Below are positions 23,321 through 34,805 of a DNA stretch of 64,000 nt, in pieces. This DNA comes from Reticulitermes speratus (taxonomy: Eukaryota > Arthropoda > Insecta > Blattodea > Rhinotermitidae). The position numbers and the translations under genes were made by a program. Positions within the stretch are counted from its first letter, which is position 1. Each line of letters begins with the position of its first letter. The notes below the pieces were generated by a model that saw nothing but the letters and a program-made list of their open reading frames with translations, was not told where the DNA came from and ran no database searches. The stretch is taken from NCBI GenBank assembly GCA_021186555.1, contig JAJKFL010000005.1:8707178-8771177 (forward strand). The letters are read 5' to 3'.

Positions 23321-23360
23321 TACTCCGTGAAAATGGCATTGTCATGCTGAAACATGTCTG
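23321..23360 (+). ncRNA. Hammerhead-like motif, decayed partner of 22546
   Basis: ACTCC, GTGAAAA, T, GGCATTGTCATGCT, GAAA, CAT, GTC, TG. It keeps GAAACATGTC but has lost core bases and stem I pairing. Confidence 0.35.
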
Positions 23361-23445
23361 TATGAAATGGCTATAATGGTAATTATTGTAAGTGTACTTA
23401 ATTGGTACATTAAATGAAAAAAAAAAGCGTAAAAGAAGTCTACAT

Positions 23446-23917
23446 ATTCTACATAATTCGGCTAATGTCTTTTGGCAACTTCAGGGAGTATCAGTACTAA
23501 AAGACGTATACAGCATTGCTATACAGCTTTGTTGTACGTAGATGGTAAAATATTTAATGGCAACAGACCATTAAAACATATATGAACTGTGTTATATAAA
23601 AACGTACACCACCAAGGATCGCTCTGAACTGTTCACATAAGGTGGCAATATGCTACAAGATTTAACACTAGATTTTATTTGAAGAGATTTTACTATCGCA
23701 GATGTTTGAATGCAAAATATTTCAATAACTGTCTTGCAATAAAATAATTTTAACAAACGTTTTATAAGAGAAACTGTATAGAAAGTTTTAATAACCTGCT
23801 GCCACTATATATTTTATCACCTGCATGTGACAAAGTTATATATCAACCCTGTATACAACTTTATATACTGATACTCCCTGGAAATGGCTAAGACAATAGC
23901 CGAAATATGTAGGAGTG
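23446..23917. mobile_element. Foldback element with hammerhead-like ends
   Basis: The left motif (minus, 23446-23492) and right motif (plus, 23872-23917) are inverted copies. Flanking inner sequence also matches inverted (GAGTATCAGTA, GTATACAG). The right motif reads ACTCC, CTGGAAA, T, GGCTA-loop-TAGCC, GAAA, TAT, GTA, GGAGT, with perfect stems I and II but two core changes. Confidence 0.65.
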
Positions 23918-24284
23918 GTTTCTATCTCTATTTTAATAAGTTCAGTTTCTTGATTATAGACTTATTTTACTTTAATCTCAGACTTCTAAATACAGAGGGC
24001 ATTTTATCTTAAAAAGTATGCATTTTTTAAAATCACTCCTTTCAGAATGTAAATCAACAACATGGCTGCCTTATAAACATTTCTAATTACTTGTAATTTG
24101 ACTAGTGTATGTACTATAAGCAGTGTCGTTATATATGTACATCTGGAGGCCTGACTGTTGGATCTTATATGAGCAGGCTGTAAACTTTCCTACAAAATGT
24201 TTCTAAAGTAAGCAGGTAATTACAAAGCCGGCGACAACGGTGAGGAGTTTGAGGTTATACTCTACATGACAAACGCATACACCC

Positions 24285-24654
24285 TAATCAACTCACAACA
24301 CTCAGTCCAACAAAATGCACTGTATTGCTCCCAGATACTGTATTTTATATTGCAATATCACGTTGAACACTGCTACATGTTTCGATCCCTTATGGGATCA
24401 TCATCAGGGGATCACATTAATGTAACACTTCACAAAAGCGAACTAGCAATCCATGTACACAATAAAAAGATGTAACAAGGTCAACTAGTTAGAATGTAGG
24501 CGTTTGTTGTGTAATGGATCCTGGTATACTTGAAATTAATGTTACAAACATTAAATTAATTAAAATATAAATATGAATAAACATTTAAAGTACTTAAATG
24601 TACAAAATATATATAAAGACTTAGATTGTTGGACTGAGTGTTGTGAGTTGATTA
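24285..24654. mobile_element. Foldback element with perfect 28-bp terminal inverted repeats
   Basis: 24285-24312 and 24627-24654 are perfect inverted repeats containing CAACACTCAGTCCAACA. One hammerhead-like motif lies in the left half. The AACTCACAACACTCAGTCC terminal block resembles the ends of the larger element at 31118-35347 (ACTCAGTCC), suggesting one family. Confidence 0.8.
24371..24410 (-). ncRNA. Hammerhead-like motif with canonical CTGATGA
   Basis: Minus strand: CTGATGA, T, GATCCC-ATAA-GGGATC hairpin, GAAA, CAT, GTA. Core and stem II are perfect and the cleavage triplet GTA is permissible. Stem I pairing is poor. Confidence 0.55.
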
Positions 24655-25173
24655 TCTACAATGTACGGAATTAACAATATAAAAAATGCATAAACCTACT
24701 TAAACAATAGACTATTCCAAAACAGAAAATTTTGTTAGGCCTATGGCTAAAATACTAATGAAAGAGGACTAAACATAATTATAAAGATATTAATATGAAA
24801 TTAATGCACTATTGACAAACAACGTAGCCGACAGCCCTGATCCCTTTTTTGAAGACTTGCTGCTGTCTATCTGTCTGTCTAACCTCAATTTTCTACGACA
24901 GGGACAGAGGCTTTCAGTTGCGGTAAGTAACGTGGGTGAAAGGTCGAGGTTCTCGGCGTAGCGCAGTGGTGTTTGAGGCACAAGGTTAATTTTCAGGGCC
25001 TTAACGGCAAGTGGTCCCCGAAATTTGAAGGAGGGCATTGAATAAAGCAACAGAGAACTGATCAGCATATGAGGAATTATATTTTGATCCGACAATATGT
25101 CTCATACTACATACACTTCTGTACATTCTCAAATGTAATCCGTACACTCTCGCACAATTATTATGTACACTAT
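24655..25173. other. No recognised feature
   Basis: AT-rich. The 101-codon minus-strand ORF at 24790-25095 has no motif I recognise. Confidence 0.4.
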
Positions 25174-25183
25174 GGTCAACAAG

Positions 25184-25449
25184 TGCCGATCCAGTGGCCG
25201 TGCGGTCTAAGGCGTGGGTTTGCGGCCGCTCGCTTATTAGGATTGTGGGTTCGAATCCCGCCTAGGGCATGGATGTCTGTCTCTTGTGAGTGTTGTGTGT
25301 TGTCAGGTAGAGGTCTCTGCGACGAGCTGGTCCCTCGTACAGAGGAGTCCTACCGAGTGTGGTGTGTCTAAAAAGTGTGATCGTGAAGTCTCGAAAAATG
25401 AGGTTTCCTAGGCCCCCAAGGGGCTGTCGAGCCGTCGGAGAAAAAAAAA
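25184..25449 (+). mobile_element. SINE-A, full length
   Basis: Flanked by GGTCAACAAG at 25174-25183 and 25450-25459, an exact 10-bp target duplication. Head, B box GGTTCGAATCCC, A body and A-tail are all present. Confidence 0.93.
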
Positions 25450-25635
25450 GGTCAACAAGCGGCTAATGATTAACTAACTCCATGGAGAAGGGTCATTTTG
25501 AGAAGTTAAAGAGTTTCTCAGATAGTCAAGAAATTTCCCACATTTTATGACAAAAGAAGGGTCATTATTTTAAGGAACTTTATCCCGTTGTGTTGTTAAT
25601 AGTATAAAAATTAAATCACTATCTGTCCAAACAAA

Positions 25636-26069
25636 TTACATTTATTGTATAGAACTACATGCTTCGACATTTCGCAGGTCATCCTCAGTTCACAATTTGT
25701 CTTCAAAACACACTGAGAAAAAATATACCCGTGTATATATTATGTGAAACCATAAACACAATTAAAATTATTAAAACTTTATGGTCATAAACAGAAACAA
25801 TATGTGTGGATAGAGGTTCTACCGCAACTGCTACAAATACTGTTTACAGAAAGTAAAATGTGTAAAGAGAATTTGTAATAGTTGTGATAGAACCTCTATC
25901 CACACATTTTGTTCCTGTTTATGACCATAACAAGTTTAATAATTTTTAATTGTGTTTTATGGACTTACATAATGTATATTTCTTCGTCAACATGTTTTGA
26001 AGACCAATTGTGAAACTGTGGATGACCTGAAAAATGTCGAAGCATATAGTTCTATACAATAAATGTATG
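25636..26069. mobile_element. Foldback element with hammerhead-like ends
   Basis: Outer arms TACATTTATTGTATAGAAC (left) and GTTCTATACAATAAATGTA (right) are inverted repeats, and the centre pairs too (GGATAGAGGTTCTA with TAGAACCTCTATCC). Motifs lie at 25652-25692 (minus) and 26010-26053 (plus). The stem I strand GTTC faces GAAC or GAAA, and GAAG replaces GAAA, so both are degenerate. Confidence 0.75.
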
Positions 26070-26303
26070 GGCCTGGGCCTCCTCGTTTCGTCGAGGTTTC
26101 ATGATCACACACATTTGAGACACACCATAGTCGGTAGGACTCCTCTGGACGAGGGACCAGCTCGTCGCAGAGACCTCTACCTGACAACACACAACACTCA
26201 CAAGAGACAGACATCCATGCCCTAGGTGGGATTCGAACACACGATCCTAGTAAGCGAGCGGCCGAAGACCCACGCCTTAGACCGCACGGCCACTGGGATC
26301 GGC
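26070..26303 (-). mobile_element. SINE-A, minus orientation
   Basis: Head at 26230-26303 with B box on the minus strand, and A body down to GAGGCCCAGGCCCA. It abuts the foldback element directly. Target duplication not found. Confidence 0.88.
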
Positions 26304-28195
26304 AACCTACTACCTATACACAAAATATATTTCCAAGCAAAACATCTCTCTCCACTTTACCTGTACTACCTGCTTTTACATATCAATTAAAAACTTCATC
26401 CATCAGTTACTAAATGGCCGTGTATTCATTTCATATTTTACTGCTGTCAAATTATAGTCTAAGTAAAGCTTACATTTTAGATAATGGTTTACCACTCAGT
26501 GTGTTTTGTAATCATCCCAGATGATTCGAGTTTATACTACTTTGTCAACGAATCTGTAGTAGAATAAACCTGATGCAACAATTTGACTGTAGACACAGTC
26601 ATGAAGCTACACGAACCATCCATCAAGTGTGAGGTGTGCGTTGTTTGGGAGGCTGTTAAGGTCATGTTTGGAGCCATGAGCCAAAGAGCAATAAAATCCA
26701 TCATCAGTTGTGACAAGGGCCAGTACCAAGGCCATAGATGAAGATAACAAGCAATCACATCGCAGATTTCTGGACGTAGAATGACTCACGAGGGTGTGCC
26801 ACTGTGCGCGCAGCAGGCGTTCCTTCTGCCCGAGTCTGAGCTAGTCAGTTTTGGAGACATTCTGTTTGCATCAGTGACGTCATTCAACAAGTGGTTTGAT
26901 TCTCCGTGTATTTCCACAAGATGAGTATTTAACGATATCTTAGTTGAAGTTTCAAGTCTTCTAAGATGTTACAACTTCTCGACCAGTAAAGAGTTACTGA
27001 CGTTTCGAAAGATTGCAATGCCTTCATTTTCAAGTCAAGCAGTCCAAAACTGATTAACCCTGAAGATGAATACACTATGATCCTTCATAAAGTCGCTATT
27101 TACCAGTCGACACGGCGTAATATCCCATAAAACTTAAATATTCAGCAACGCCACTGTGAAAACCTCCGATATCGCAGGAACGCAATGAGAGTCTGGGGGT
27201 CTTTCTTTTGATTTGGGACTCCAGAATGCTGCCATCGTTTAAGAATTACTTTTTGAAGTCTGACCTTACAAAGACACGTAATTCGCACTGTTACAATACA
27301 GAGCTGAATGCTGACGAGTAACACGTGAATACGTGTATGAGGGGGTAGCCACACGTGACGTAAAGTCTGCCATATTTTTGTTAGGCGGTACAAGATAGTG
27401 CTATCTCCCTCTGCGTTAACATCAGATTCACCTGCAAGACCTACGCCACATCATACATTGCAGACGTCCGCTACGGTGTAGTTGTGACTGTTTTTCTTCT
27501 GGGATGTTACGCAGCGCAGGTTGGTAGTTGAGCCCAGGTCTCGCCATGACCATATTTCCACAAACGAAGCTAAGGTTAGCCCTTGGATTACGGAGCAATA
27601 AAATTTCCAACTGTTACTATACTGGGTACATTGGTACCCACATTTTTTAATTATTCTCTCAACATATTTTTTTGAAAATTTGTTTATTAGACTCAATTAA
27701 GAAAAATGTTTTTATTCAAATTTTTTATTTCTCGTGCCATTTTATATAACGACATGCCTAAAATTTTTTAACACAAGAAAAATTAGTTTAGAACATAAAT
27801 GTGAAATAAATCTGTATTGTGATTTTTCCTTGCAATTGTTGCATGTTATTTGAATTGTATTGATACAGTGGTCCTAGCGCACACATTCTGAGCACTGGCA
27901 ACATTTCCTCTCTGTTTCTCTATTATTGAGTGTTGGACAAATAGAAATAAATGGGTACACACAAAATGGTCCAGCCGGATACACAAGAATATGGCATACT
28001 AAAAACAATATACTCGCTGCATAATGATAATTTTGTGTCAAGGGAATCCAAAGAACAAATAGCAAAATTGGTAAGGTTGTTATTCTGTACCACCGAGAAC
28101 TGCTGAAGAAGAGACCAAGCCTGGGTACATTTTGTACGCAGTTAGTAATCCAAGGATCAAATAGTATATGAACGTTACATTTGGTGTGAGTTGTT
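26304..28195. other. Mostly unassigned; old foldback-family relic
   Basis: 26985-27165 carries TGACGTTTCGAAAGATTGC, ATTTACCAGTCGACACGGCG and ACTTAAATATTCAGCAACG, blocks shared with 13475-13570 and in part 51600-51780. It is a decayed copy of the GACGTTTCG family. Nothing else is supported. Confidence 0.45.
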
Positions 28196-28198
28196 CAG

Positions 28199-28510
28199 CG
28201 TGTTTATAACTGTATCTAATTCAATATGTATGCGAGGGTATCTACGTTTCTCTGTTCAGTGGCATTTTTTAGAGTGAGTATCTTCCTGAGTGCTATTTCC
28301 TCGTCGATACTCGTACGATGCCATTTGCTCTTCAGGAGCTGCTCTCTCCAAATCTGCGTTTCTGTTAACGTCAACAATACATGGAAGTCGCTCTCCTCCT
28401 CTGCGCATACGAGGCATCTGCACCTCTCCGTATCCCCCACCCCCTCTCGCTGCTCTTAATTTCCAGATTCCCAGTCTGAAACATGCTATGCCACTTCTTT
28501 CTTTCATAGT
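28199..28510 (-). pseudogene. LINE ORF2 C-terminal zinc-knuckle fragment (X5)
   Basis: Minus-strand frames give GIACFRLGIWKL, then GDTERCRCLVCAEEESDFH and IWREQLLKSKW. The CxxC-x-EEE-H arrangement followed by tryptophan is the C-terminal knuckle of several insect non-LTR retrotransposons. The expected last cysteine is lost, and a frameshift separates the parts. Family not assigned. Confidence 0.6.
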
Positions 28511-28681
28511 GCAGTAGGATGTGTGTACCTCTCTTCCCGCAGTGTTTTAATTCCCCTTAGTGATAAGAATTTTTCCCTCTAAAAACCAGGCGAATAAAGA
28601 GAACTGAGGTTGGGGGGAGAGGGAGATCTAGATTGTACGTAGCATCGACAGACATAAGTAACATTGATAAGACAAGAACCC

Positions 28682-28876
28682 GCCGATCCCAGTGGCCGTG
28701 CGGTCTAAGGCGTGGGTCTGTGGCCGCTCGCTTACTGGCATCGTGGGTTCGAATCCCACCGGGGGCATGGATGTTTGTGTTGTGTTAGATGTATGGACGA
28801 TAGCATGAAACATAAGGTGACATGCAGGACAAAAAGGACTTCAACAGTACGAATGGATCAAAGGGGAAAACCCAGG

Positions 28877-28928
<52 letters not shown>

Positions 28929-29397
28929 CCGGGGGTATGGATGTTTGTGTTGTGTTGTAAAAAGACGGTTGTGGACCGTAAGTGACATGAAAGGACGAAA
29001 AAGGATTAATACAGAACAAAAATGGATCAAAGGGGAAACCCAGGAATTAGTAAAAAAAAAAAATCCCGCCGGGGGCATGGATGTTTGTGTTGTGTTTGTT
29101 GTATAAGGACTAGTATGGATCATAAGTGACATGAAGAAGGACAGAAGGATTTAAAAGTACAAAATGGATCAAAGGGAAATAACGGGACAGGAAAAAAAAA
29201 ATCCCACCGGGGGCATGGATGTCTGTCTCTTGTGAGTGTTGTGTGTTGTCAGGTAGAGGTCTCTGCGACGAGCTGGTTCCTCGTCCAGAGGAGTCCTACC
29301 GAGTGTGGTGTGTCTCAAATGTGTGTGATCGTGAAACCTCGAAATGAGGAGGTCTAGGCACCCGAAAAGGGGCTGTCGAGCCATTGAAAAAAAAAGA
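28682..29397 (+). mobile_element. Chained SINE: one head, three B bodies, one A body
   Basis: Order: tRNA-like head; B body (CATGGATGTTTGTGTTGTG...AACCCAGGAATT); A-run 28881-28923; B body; A-run; B body ending GGGACAGG; A-run; A body (CATGGATGTCTGTCTCTTGT...GGCTGTCGAGCC); A-tail. Modules restart at TCCC (28924, 29064, 29202). The duplication AAGACAAGAACCC lies at 28669-28681 and 29398-29410, outside the whole chain, so the chain integrated as one unit. Confidence 0.93.
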
Positions 29398-29581
29398 AAG
29401 ACAAGAACCCTTCAGATCATAATAAGTAGTACAGGTAAACTGCAGTCAGTAGCAATATAGGGGATGTACATTGGCAAAACCTGATATTACCATTTTTTAT
29501 GTTGCTCATACCGTGCATGTTCTTATAATTAATGCATCAACCAAATTATACACTTAATAAAATAATTCAAAAGTCAGTATA

Positions 29582-29627
29582 AAACTCCTACATGTTTCGG
29601 CACCGAGTTGCTATCATCAAGGAGTTA
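29582..29627 (-). ncRNA. Hammerhead-like motif with 6-bp stem I
   Basis: Minus strand: AACTCC, TTGATGA, T, AGCAACTCGGTGCC, GAAA, CAT, GTA, GGAGTT. Stem I is a perfect six pairs and the cleavage triplet GTA is acceptable. One core base differs (C3 to T) and stem II is imperfect. Confidence 0.5.
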
Positions 29628-29639
29628 TCTAAAGAAACG

Positions 29640-31110
29640 AATATAGGGTCAGCACGCTTATTTATGTGTTATGTCGCCTTCATTAAAATGATTAAAATTC
29701 CAAAATACGCAAAGTTAACAATTATAAAATCACAATATTTAAATTTAAATTTTTTTAAAGTTATATGTTCCAGCAGAAGTTTCCAGTTGTTTAACTCTTT
29801 ATGAAGCATGCATACAAATATCTTTCTCGGTCTATTATGACCTGAAGCGATCTCGTCCTGCTAGAGAATGTATAATGTGTATCGTGTCAGGTGGTGTGGT
29901 GTACTCAGTATACCAGTCATATCCAACGTATCGTATTTGATACTCAGCTACTAAATATCTAATTCAAGTTTTTAAACCCATTGAACAAATGAGCACCATC
30001 CAATAGTTGTCACTGTTTATTTAGGTTACTTCAGATTAATTATTTTGTAACGTCTTATTATCTAGTAGGCTGTTATCAACTTTCCGGAGGAACCTGTTGC
30101 CTCCATCTTCATTATGAAATTTCAAAACTCGGAGAACCACAAATTATATGCATTGATCTTTTCAGTTCAGCCGAAATCAATGCAGTTATCATTGTGTCCG
30201 TGAACAAACACACCGCGATTTGTACCTCTTCCCAGGCTCCCATACTTTGCCCCATGGTTTGAATCTGCATGTCCTTTAAATGGCTTGCGCCATGTTTTTG
30301 GCTATATTCTGTTTAATAATTTTGCCAGTAACCTACTCTGATCTGTAAGACAAAATAATAAGACTTTCCTAACTTTATCCTCTGACAACTTGGAATTAAT
30401 CTCAATGAATATTCACTTTACAGAGGACACAGTGTGCTTCAGTTACAAATCCAATCTTTGAATGTTGTAGTAACAAATATTCCCTGTTTATTGTAAGAGC
30501 CGTATGCAACACATAAACCCACTTTTTGGAAAAAGTTTTTGTGTTAAACGTTATCGTAAATATACTAGCCACTAGACTTTAAATCCAAAGCTTGCATTAT
30601 TGTGGTGCATCCTATTTTTACAAGCGAGAACACTGGCGACCTATTTGTGATATTATAACCATTATATCATGCAATCTTATAGAGAAAATACCACCACCAG
30701 GACTTGAAGATTAGTTTTGCAGCGTGGTAGTTGTTTCCCTAATGGGCAGCTTCGTATAATCTTCAGAGCTAATTGGTCTCTCAAGTCCTTGAAATAATCA
30801 AGGATGTTACTGAGTGCTGACTAATAGAAAGTACCAGCAGCATTAATCGGTTCCTGGTTTCTAATTATTTTGCCCAGGTAAATGGTAATAATTACGCATC
30901 CTTTCTTACAATTCTTCTTTCTGGCGGCCACCGTATAATTTACCTTTCGGTAAATGAAGGACTATGAACCGAATTCAGTCAGTGATTCACCTCCTACACT
31001 CTACAGTATGTATGCACTAATAATGATGTACGGCATGATTAAGGGTAATTGTACTTAATTGTAGAGTTCGGCCATTCTATACGGAGTGAACGAAAAATGT
31101 ACGATAAAGT
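29640..31110. other. No recognised feature
   Basis: AT-rich sequence. ORFs are short and carry no motif. Confidence 0.5.
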
Positions 31111-31158
31111 CAGAAGTGTAATATACTCAGTCCAAACACAGCTTCTGCTTATCAAATA

Positions 31159-31721
31159 CAGCGTGTTTCATAAATCCCTCCGGGATTTCGGAGGTCTGTA
31201 GCTCAGGAGCCAAATCACACACGGGGGATGAGAGCATGTCAGTGAAAAGAGTACATATCCAAGTTTTGAACCTACTTTACAAATGTTCAATATGTCCCCC
31301 TTTGGTGACTCAACAGACGTCAATTCTCGTACGAGGTCCACAGTCCCAGGCGATGGTCCCGGCCTACCTGTTCGTTTAACGGCACACAAACAGCCAGTTT
31401 CCTCGAATTTTCTATACCAGTCTCTTACTGTTTTGCCCGTTGGTGGTTCTGTACGATACTTGGTTCGAAAACCACGTTGCACTGTTACAATTGACTGGGT
31501 TTTAGCAAATTGCAGGACACAAAAACTTTCTGTTCACCTGAAAACGCCATGTTTGCACACCACTGCCCCCTAGCGGATAAACGGGTAACTACGCCATCGC
31601 ATCTGTCACGAAAACACTTTTACATTTCCTCTATCCGTTGGCATGCTTTTATCTCTTATATGTGGGTTTACTACTGCACGGCCAAGCCTCTAAATCCCGG
31701 ATGGACTTATGAAACACGCTG
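31159..31721 (-). mobile_element. Deleted Tc1/mariner-type transposon
   Basis: Terminal inverted repeats CAGCGTGTTTCATAAATCC (left) and GGACTTATGAAACACGCTG (right) with TA on both sides, 563 bp. Minus-strand translation starts MAFSGEQKVFV, shifts frame by one base near 31520, and continues LQFAKTQSIVTVQRGFRTKY and GKTVRDWYRKFEETGCL. That is the N-terminal helix-turn-helix of a transposase family common in insects. The catalytic domain is deleted. Confidence 0.85.
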
Positions 31722-31725
31722 TATA

Positions 31726-31769
31726 ACCAACTACATGTTTCTTCTCATATATAGCCCTCATCAGGCTGA
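31726..31769 (-). ncRNA. Hammerhead-like motif with canonical CTGATGA
   Basis: Minus strand: CAGC, CTGATGA, GGGCTATATATGAGAA, GAAA, CAT, GTA, GTTG. Stem I CAGC/GTTG pairs with one G-T wobble and GTA is cleavable. Stem II is damaged compared with its partner at 34766. Confidence 0.45.
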
Positions 31770-31839
31770 CCGCTAAAATATAGATTATATTGTTCATACC
31801 GTGCACTGTCAATAACAAATTATAAACACTCAGACCAAC

Positions 31840-32058
31840 AAAATGCACAGTACAGGCGGCCGGTGCGTAGGGCTGACAACCTTACCACCTTCATGTGCCG
31901 ATTGTCTAAAAACCTGGGAGCCTTGACCTCCTGGAGCCATAAGGGCCTGCCAAGGCCTGTATGGGACCACTTTAAAAAAGAAGTAAATATTAAAATACGA
32001 GAAGCGTAGGCGAGTATGTATGTATGTATGTATGTATGTATGTATGTATATGTATGTG
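31840..32058 (-). repeat. Possible retroposon 3' end with TATG microsatellite
   Basis: GGCGGCCGGTGCGTAGGG through AGGGCCTGCCAAGGCCTGTA looks like the 3' part of an insect retroposon, and a (GTAT)n run follows at 32013-32058. Strand and family are uncertain. Confidence 0.3.
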
Positions 32059-32188
32059 TTGGTATGTATTGGTTTTGTTATTTTTAGTAGTAGCACGCTG
32101 GGACGTGGATATTTGCTCGAGAATATGATATTCAATTAAGATGCGTTTCATGTGTTTAAAAACCTGAAGTGATACTAATATTTTAATA

Positions 32189-34675
32189 TAGGGGAGAGGG
32201 GGGATAGTTGGCACACTTTTCACGTTATAATTTTTCACATTTTCCCTGTACATGTTAAGTTGAATATAGCGGCACGTATGGTTAGCAACACTCTTGGGCT
32301 ACAATCTGACCTACACAAATTTGGAGCTATTCGAAAGGAATAGGAGGGAGAGGCTTTTGCCCTAACCTTTGCACGTGTGCCAACCTGCCCCACGCACGGG
32401 GTAAGTTGGCATATGGTAAAATACGTGGAAAATCAATATGCCAACTTTTCAAGGCCAAGACATAATAGAAAGTGATTAATATAATATTTTATGGAACAAA
32501 CGTGTCAGATAGGGTCGCACCAAAGGGGGGGGGGCTACCAGGCTGCAGGCCCCTAAACACCCCAAAACTGAAATTTAAAAAACACAGATTTTGTGAATAC
32601 GATGATATCAAGGGTTTTACGTGATTTACCCTGCAGCCAAATTCAGCCACTGAAATCAGCTGATGACTAGTACATTATAATTTTGAATAATAAATTAATA
32701 AAATTAAAAAAACAATAAGATAGGACACTGTGATTGAGTCATGGAACATGTAGTTATATTTGTATGTATATAAATGCAGTTGCTGACAGTGTTATGTTAT
32801 ACTTATGACAAGATTTTCATAACACAATTTTTAAAATCAAACACAAATTATATTCAGCCTCAGGGTCAGCCTGTGAAATCATTTACTGAAATTGAAAAAT
32901 AAAATCAAAAGGAATGTAACTCAGTATGGCACTAGCCTACCACCATCAACACACGTTTTCATTCTAAATAAAGTATCCCAATCCTATGAGACTGGCAATT
33001 TAGGTAAACACAGTTGGGAGAGCCATCAGTCCATTATTCAAGTGACCGCAACTTGCATTCTGTGCACTGAATCCACATTTCTCTGGATGCGCCAAGACAG
33101 TAGAGGTAGAAAGTATCCTCGGAGTCTTCTTCGTCTGTGTCGCCTGCATTTTTGTATTTTTTTTTTTTTTTTTTTGTATTTTTGAGTTCTGCTCTTGTAA
33201 ATCTCTCTTTAGATACGTGGCACGCTCCTCTTTCTAATATTTTAGGCCCAGTTCTTCTCTCATTTGCTCCGAGCCTTCTGTTGTACTGGTGCCAAAGCAT
33301 TTTTGACAGAGGTATCAGCCAAAATGACAGTTATTTTCTTGTTCTTGTTTACATTCTTGCTCTTTTTGCGTACCGTTTAGGAAGGTTTCGAACGCCCTCT
33401 GGAGTAGCAGGATGTGTGCAACTTTTGAAGCAGAAGATGATAATTTGGGAGAATCATCAAAATCGCAGGAAGTTCACTGTTGCTACTGGAAGCTGCTGCC
33501 TCCATAGGAGGTGCAGCTATATCTGCAACGTAATCTTCCATAAATTCCTCATTTTGAAAGATATCGCCGCTGAACAGGTAAATTCCAGAAAACTGGACAC
33601 CTGCGTTGGTATTTGCAGCAAAAAGAAGTCAGGTGCGAAGGTGTGTTGACGACACACGGATTGTCATATATTGTCACTGTTGTGCCTGTATGGTTAGTTA
33701 TGCAGGCATCATACGCTCGGTTCACATACGTCGTAAGCGATCCGTTGACAGACCCGTCGAGAGGCTGGAGTTAGGCTGCATTGTAGAGGGAAGTTGAGGA
33801 CAGTCACGCCATTCTGCTTGCAGTAGTCTATTGCCCGTATGGCCAAATGTGAATCATGGTTGTCTAGCAACAGAACTACTGATCTCTCTTTAGAAGGCTT
33901 AGCATGTGCCACGAAACGTTTTACATAGCTTACAAAATGCTCCTTCGTCATCTACCCAGAGGGATGGACGGTATGTTCAATGACAGTGTTGGTGAGGTGG
34001 TTTTACCTCACCCTGCCTTACCCTTTTGCAGTATCTTGCCCAAATACAAAAAGAAATCTGAAATCCTTCGCCGTTTTCCTTGTTGACCGTCCACGTTTTC
34101 GCAGAGCTCTCATAACTTGTAGCAATAATCCAGACGTGTGTTGCTCCTATATGACCTCTTCTTGCAAGTACGCATTATTTAGCTTCTTAAACCGGACAGA
34201 AAAAATATACACTGCTAAACAATTAACCAGTGAGATTCTGATCGACAGCGGGGCAAGTTGACACAGTGAGCCAACATGCCCCACGTTGAGTGTGCCGACC
34301 TGCCCCGTCTCCACCTTCTTATGTTTTAGAGTGTATCATCCTCAAACAAAATGGAAGTCTACAATTCTCTCTAGCTCCAATGTTAGCCAAAAGGAGGTAC
34401 CATCCATGGGTGGCACAATGTCACATGTAGCTGCAACCAAACTTCAAACACAAAACATTTTATAAAGCGATAAAAAATTACTTCCTGCGGTGTACAAAAT
34501 AAAACACTACACCACACTTCAGTCATAGCTCACAAAGCGCTGACGCTTGCTGACCGCTCTCAGGAGAAGTAATTGAACAGTACAAATTGACAGGTGCTGC
34601 TATCCTGCGCTATCTTTGGGAGTTATGGCCCTTTTGCCAACTTACCCCTGTAGCCAACTAGCCCCCTCTCCCCTA
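32189..34675 (-). mobile_element. Pogo-like DNA transposon, decayed
   Basis: Terminal inverted repeats TAGGGGAGAGGGGGGATAG (left) and CTAGCCCCCTCTCCCCTA (right) with TA flanks, about 2.5 kb. Subterminal repeats GCCAACCTGCCCCACG (near 32379) and GCCAACATGCCCCACG (near 34271) resemble each other. The only recognisable coding part is the catalytic fragment at 33600-33951. T- and G-runs and stops show age. Confidence 0.75.
33600..33951 (-). pseudogene. Pogo-like (DDE_1) transposase fragment
   Basis: Minus-strand translation: MTKEHFVSYVKRFVAHAKPS, then VVLLLDNHDSHLAIRAIDYC, whose LLLDNHDSH holds a catalytic aspartate of the DDE_1 fold. FPLQCS follows, and after a frameshift LQPLDGSVNGSLTTYVNRAY, the LQPLD block with the next catalytic aspartate. 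In pogo/Tigger proteins these blocks follow in this order. The N-terminal CENP-B-like DNA-binding region was not recognised. Frameshifted, so inactive. Confidence 0.8.
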
Positions 34676-34765
34676 TATTTGAAAGAGTTGAATAACAGTG
34701 AAGTAATAACGGGTTAAAAACTTACGCGTAGTTGGCTTTTACGGGTGTTTATATGCCTTGGAAGT

Positions 34766-34804
34766 AGCGTGATGATGGCTATATATTAGCCGAAACATGT
34801 AGCT
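34766..34804 (+). ncRNA. Hammerhead-like motif
   Basis: AGC, GTGATGA, T, GGCTA-TATAT-TAGCC, GAAA, CAT, GTA, GCT. Stem I (AGC/GCT) and stem II pair and GTA is cleavable. The first core base C3 is G, which should abolish activity. Confidence 0.5.
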
Positions 34805-34805
34805 C

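Larger units (their letters stand above)
22496..23415. mobile_element. Foldback element with a SINE inside its right arm
   Basis: The left arm (from ACCAACTAAATGCACTTAC near 22502 to about 22735) recurs inverted from about 22905 to 23415. Shared landmarks include ACATACCAAGCTT, AGATTACATCTAC, AATCTTATAATCTTCA and TTTATATGTGGATAAAAT. The right arm is interrupted by a SINE at 23024-23282. Hammerhead-like motifs sit at corresponding positions in both arms. Confidence 0.8.

Noticed and set aside
33137-33649. 170-codon plus-strand ORF
   Set aside because: Begins in a T-run and lies opposite or beside the pogo-like transposase remnant. No motif.
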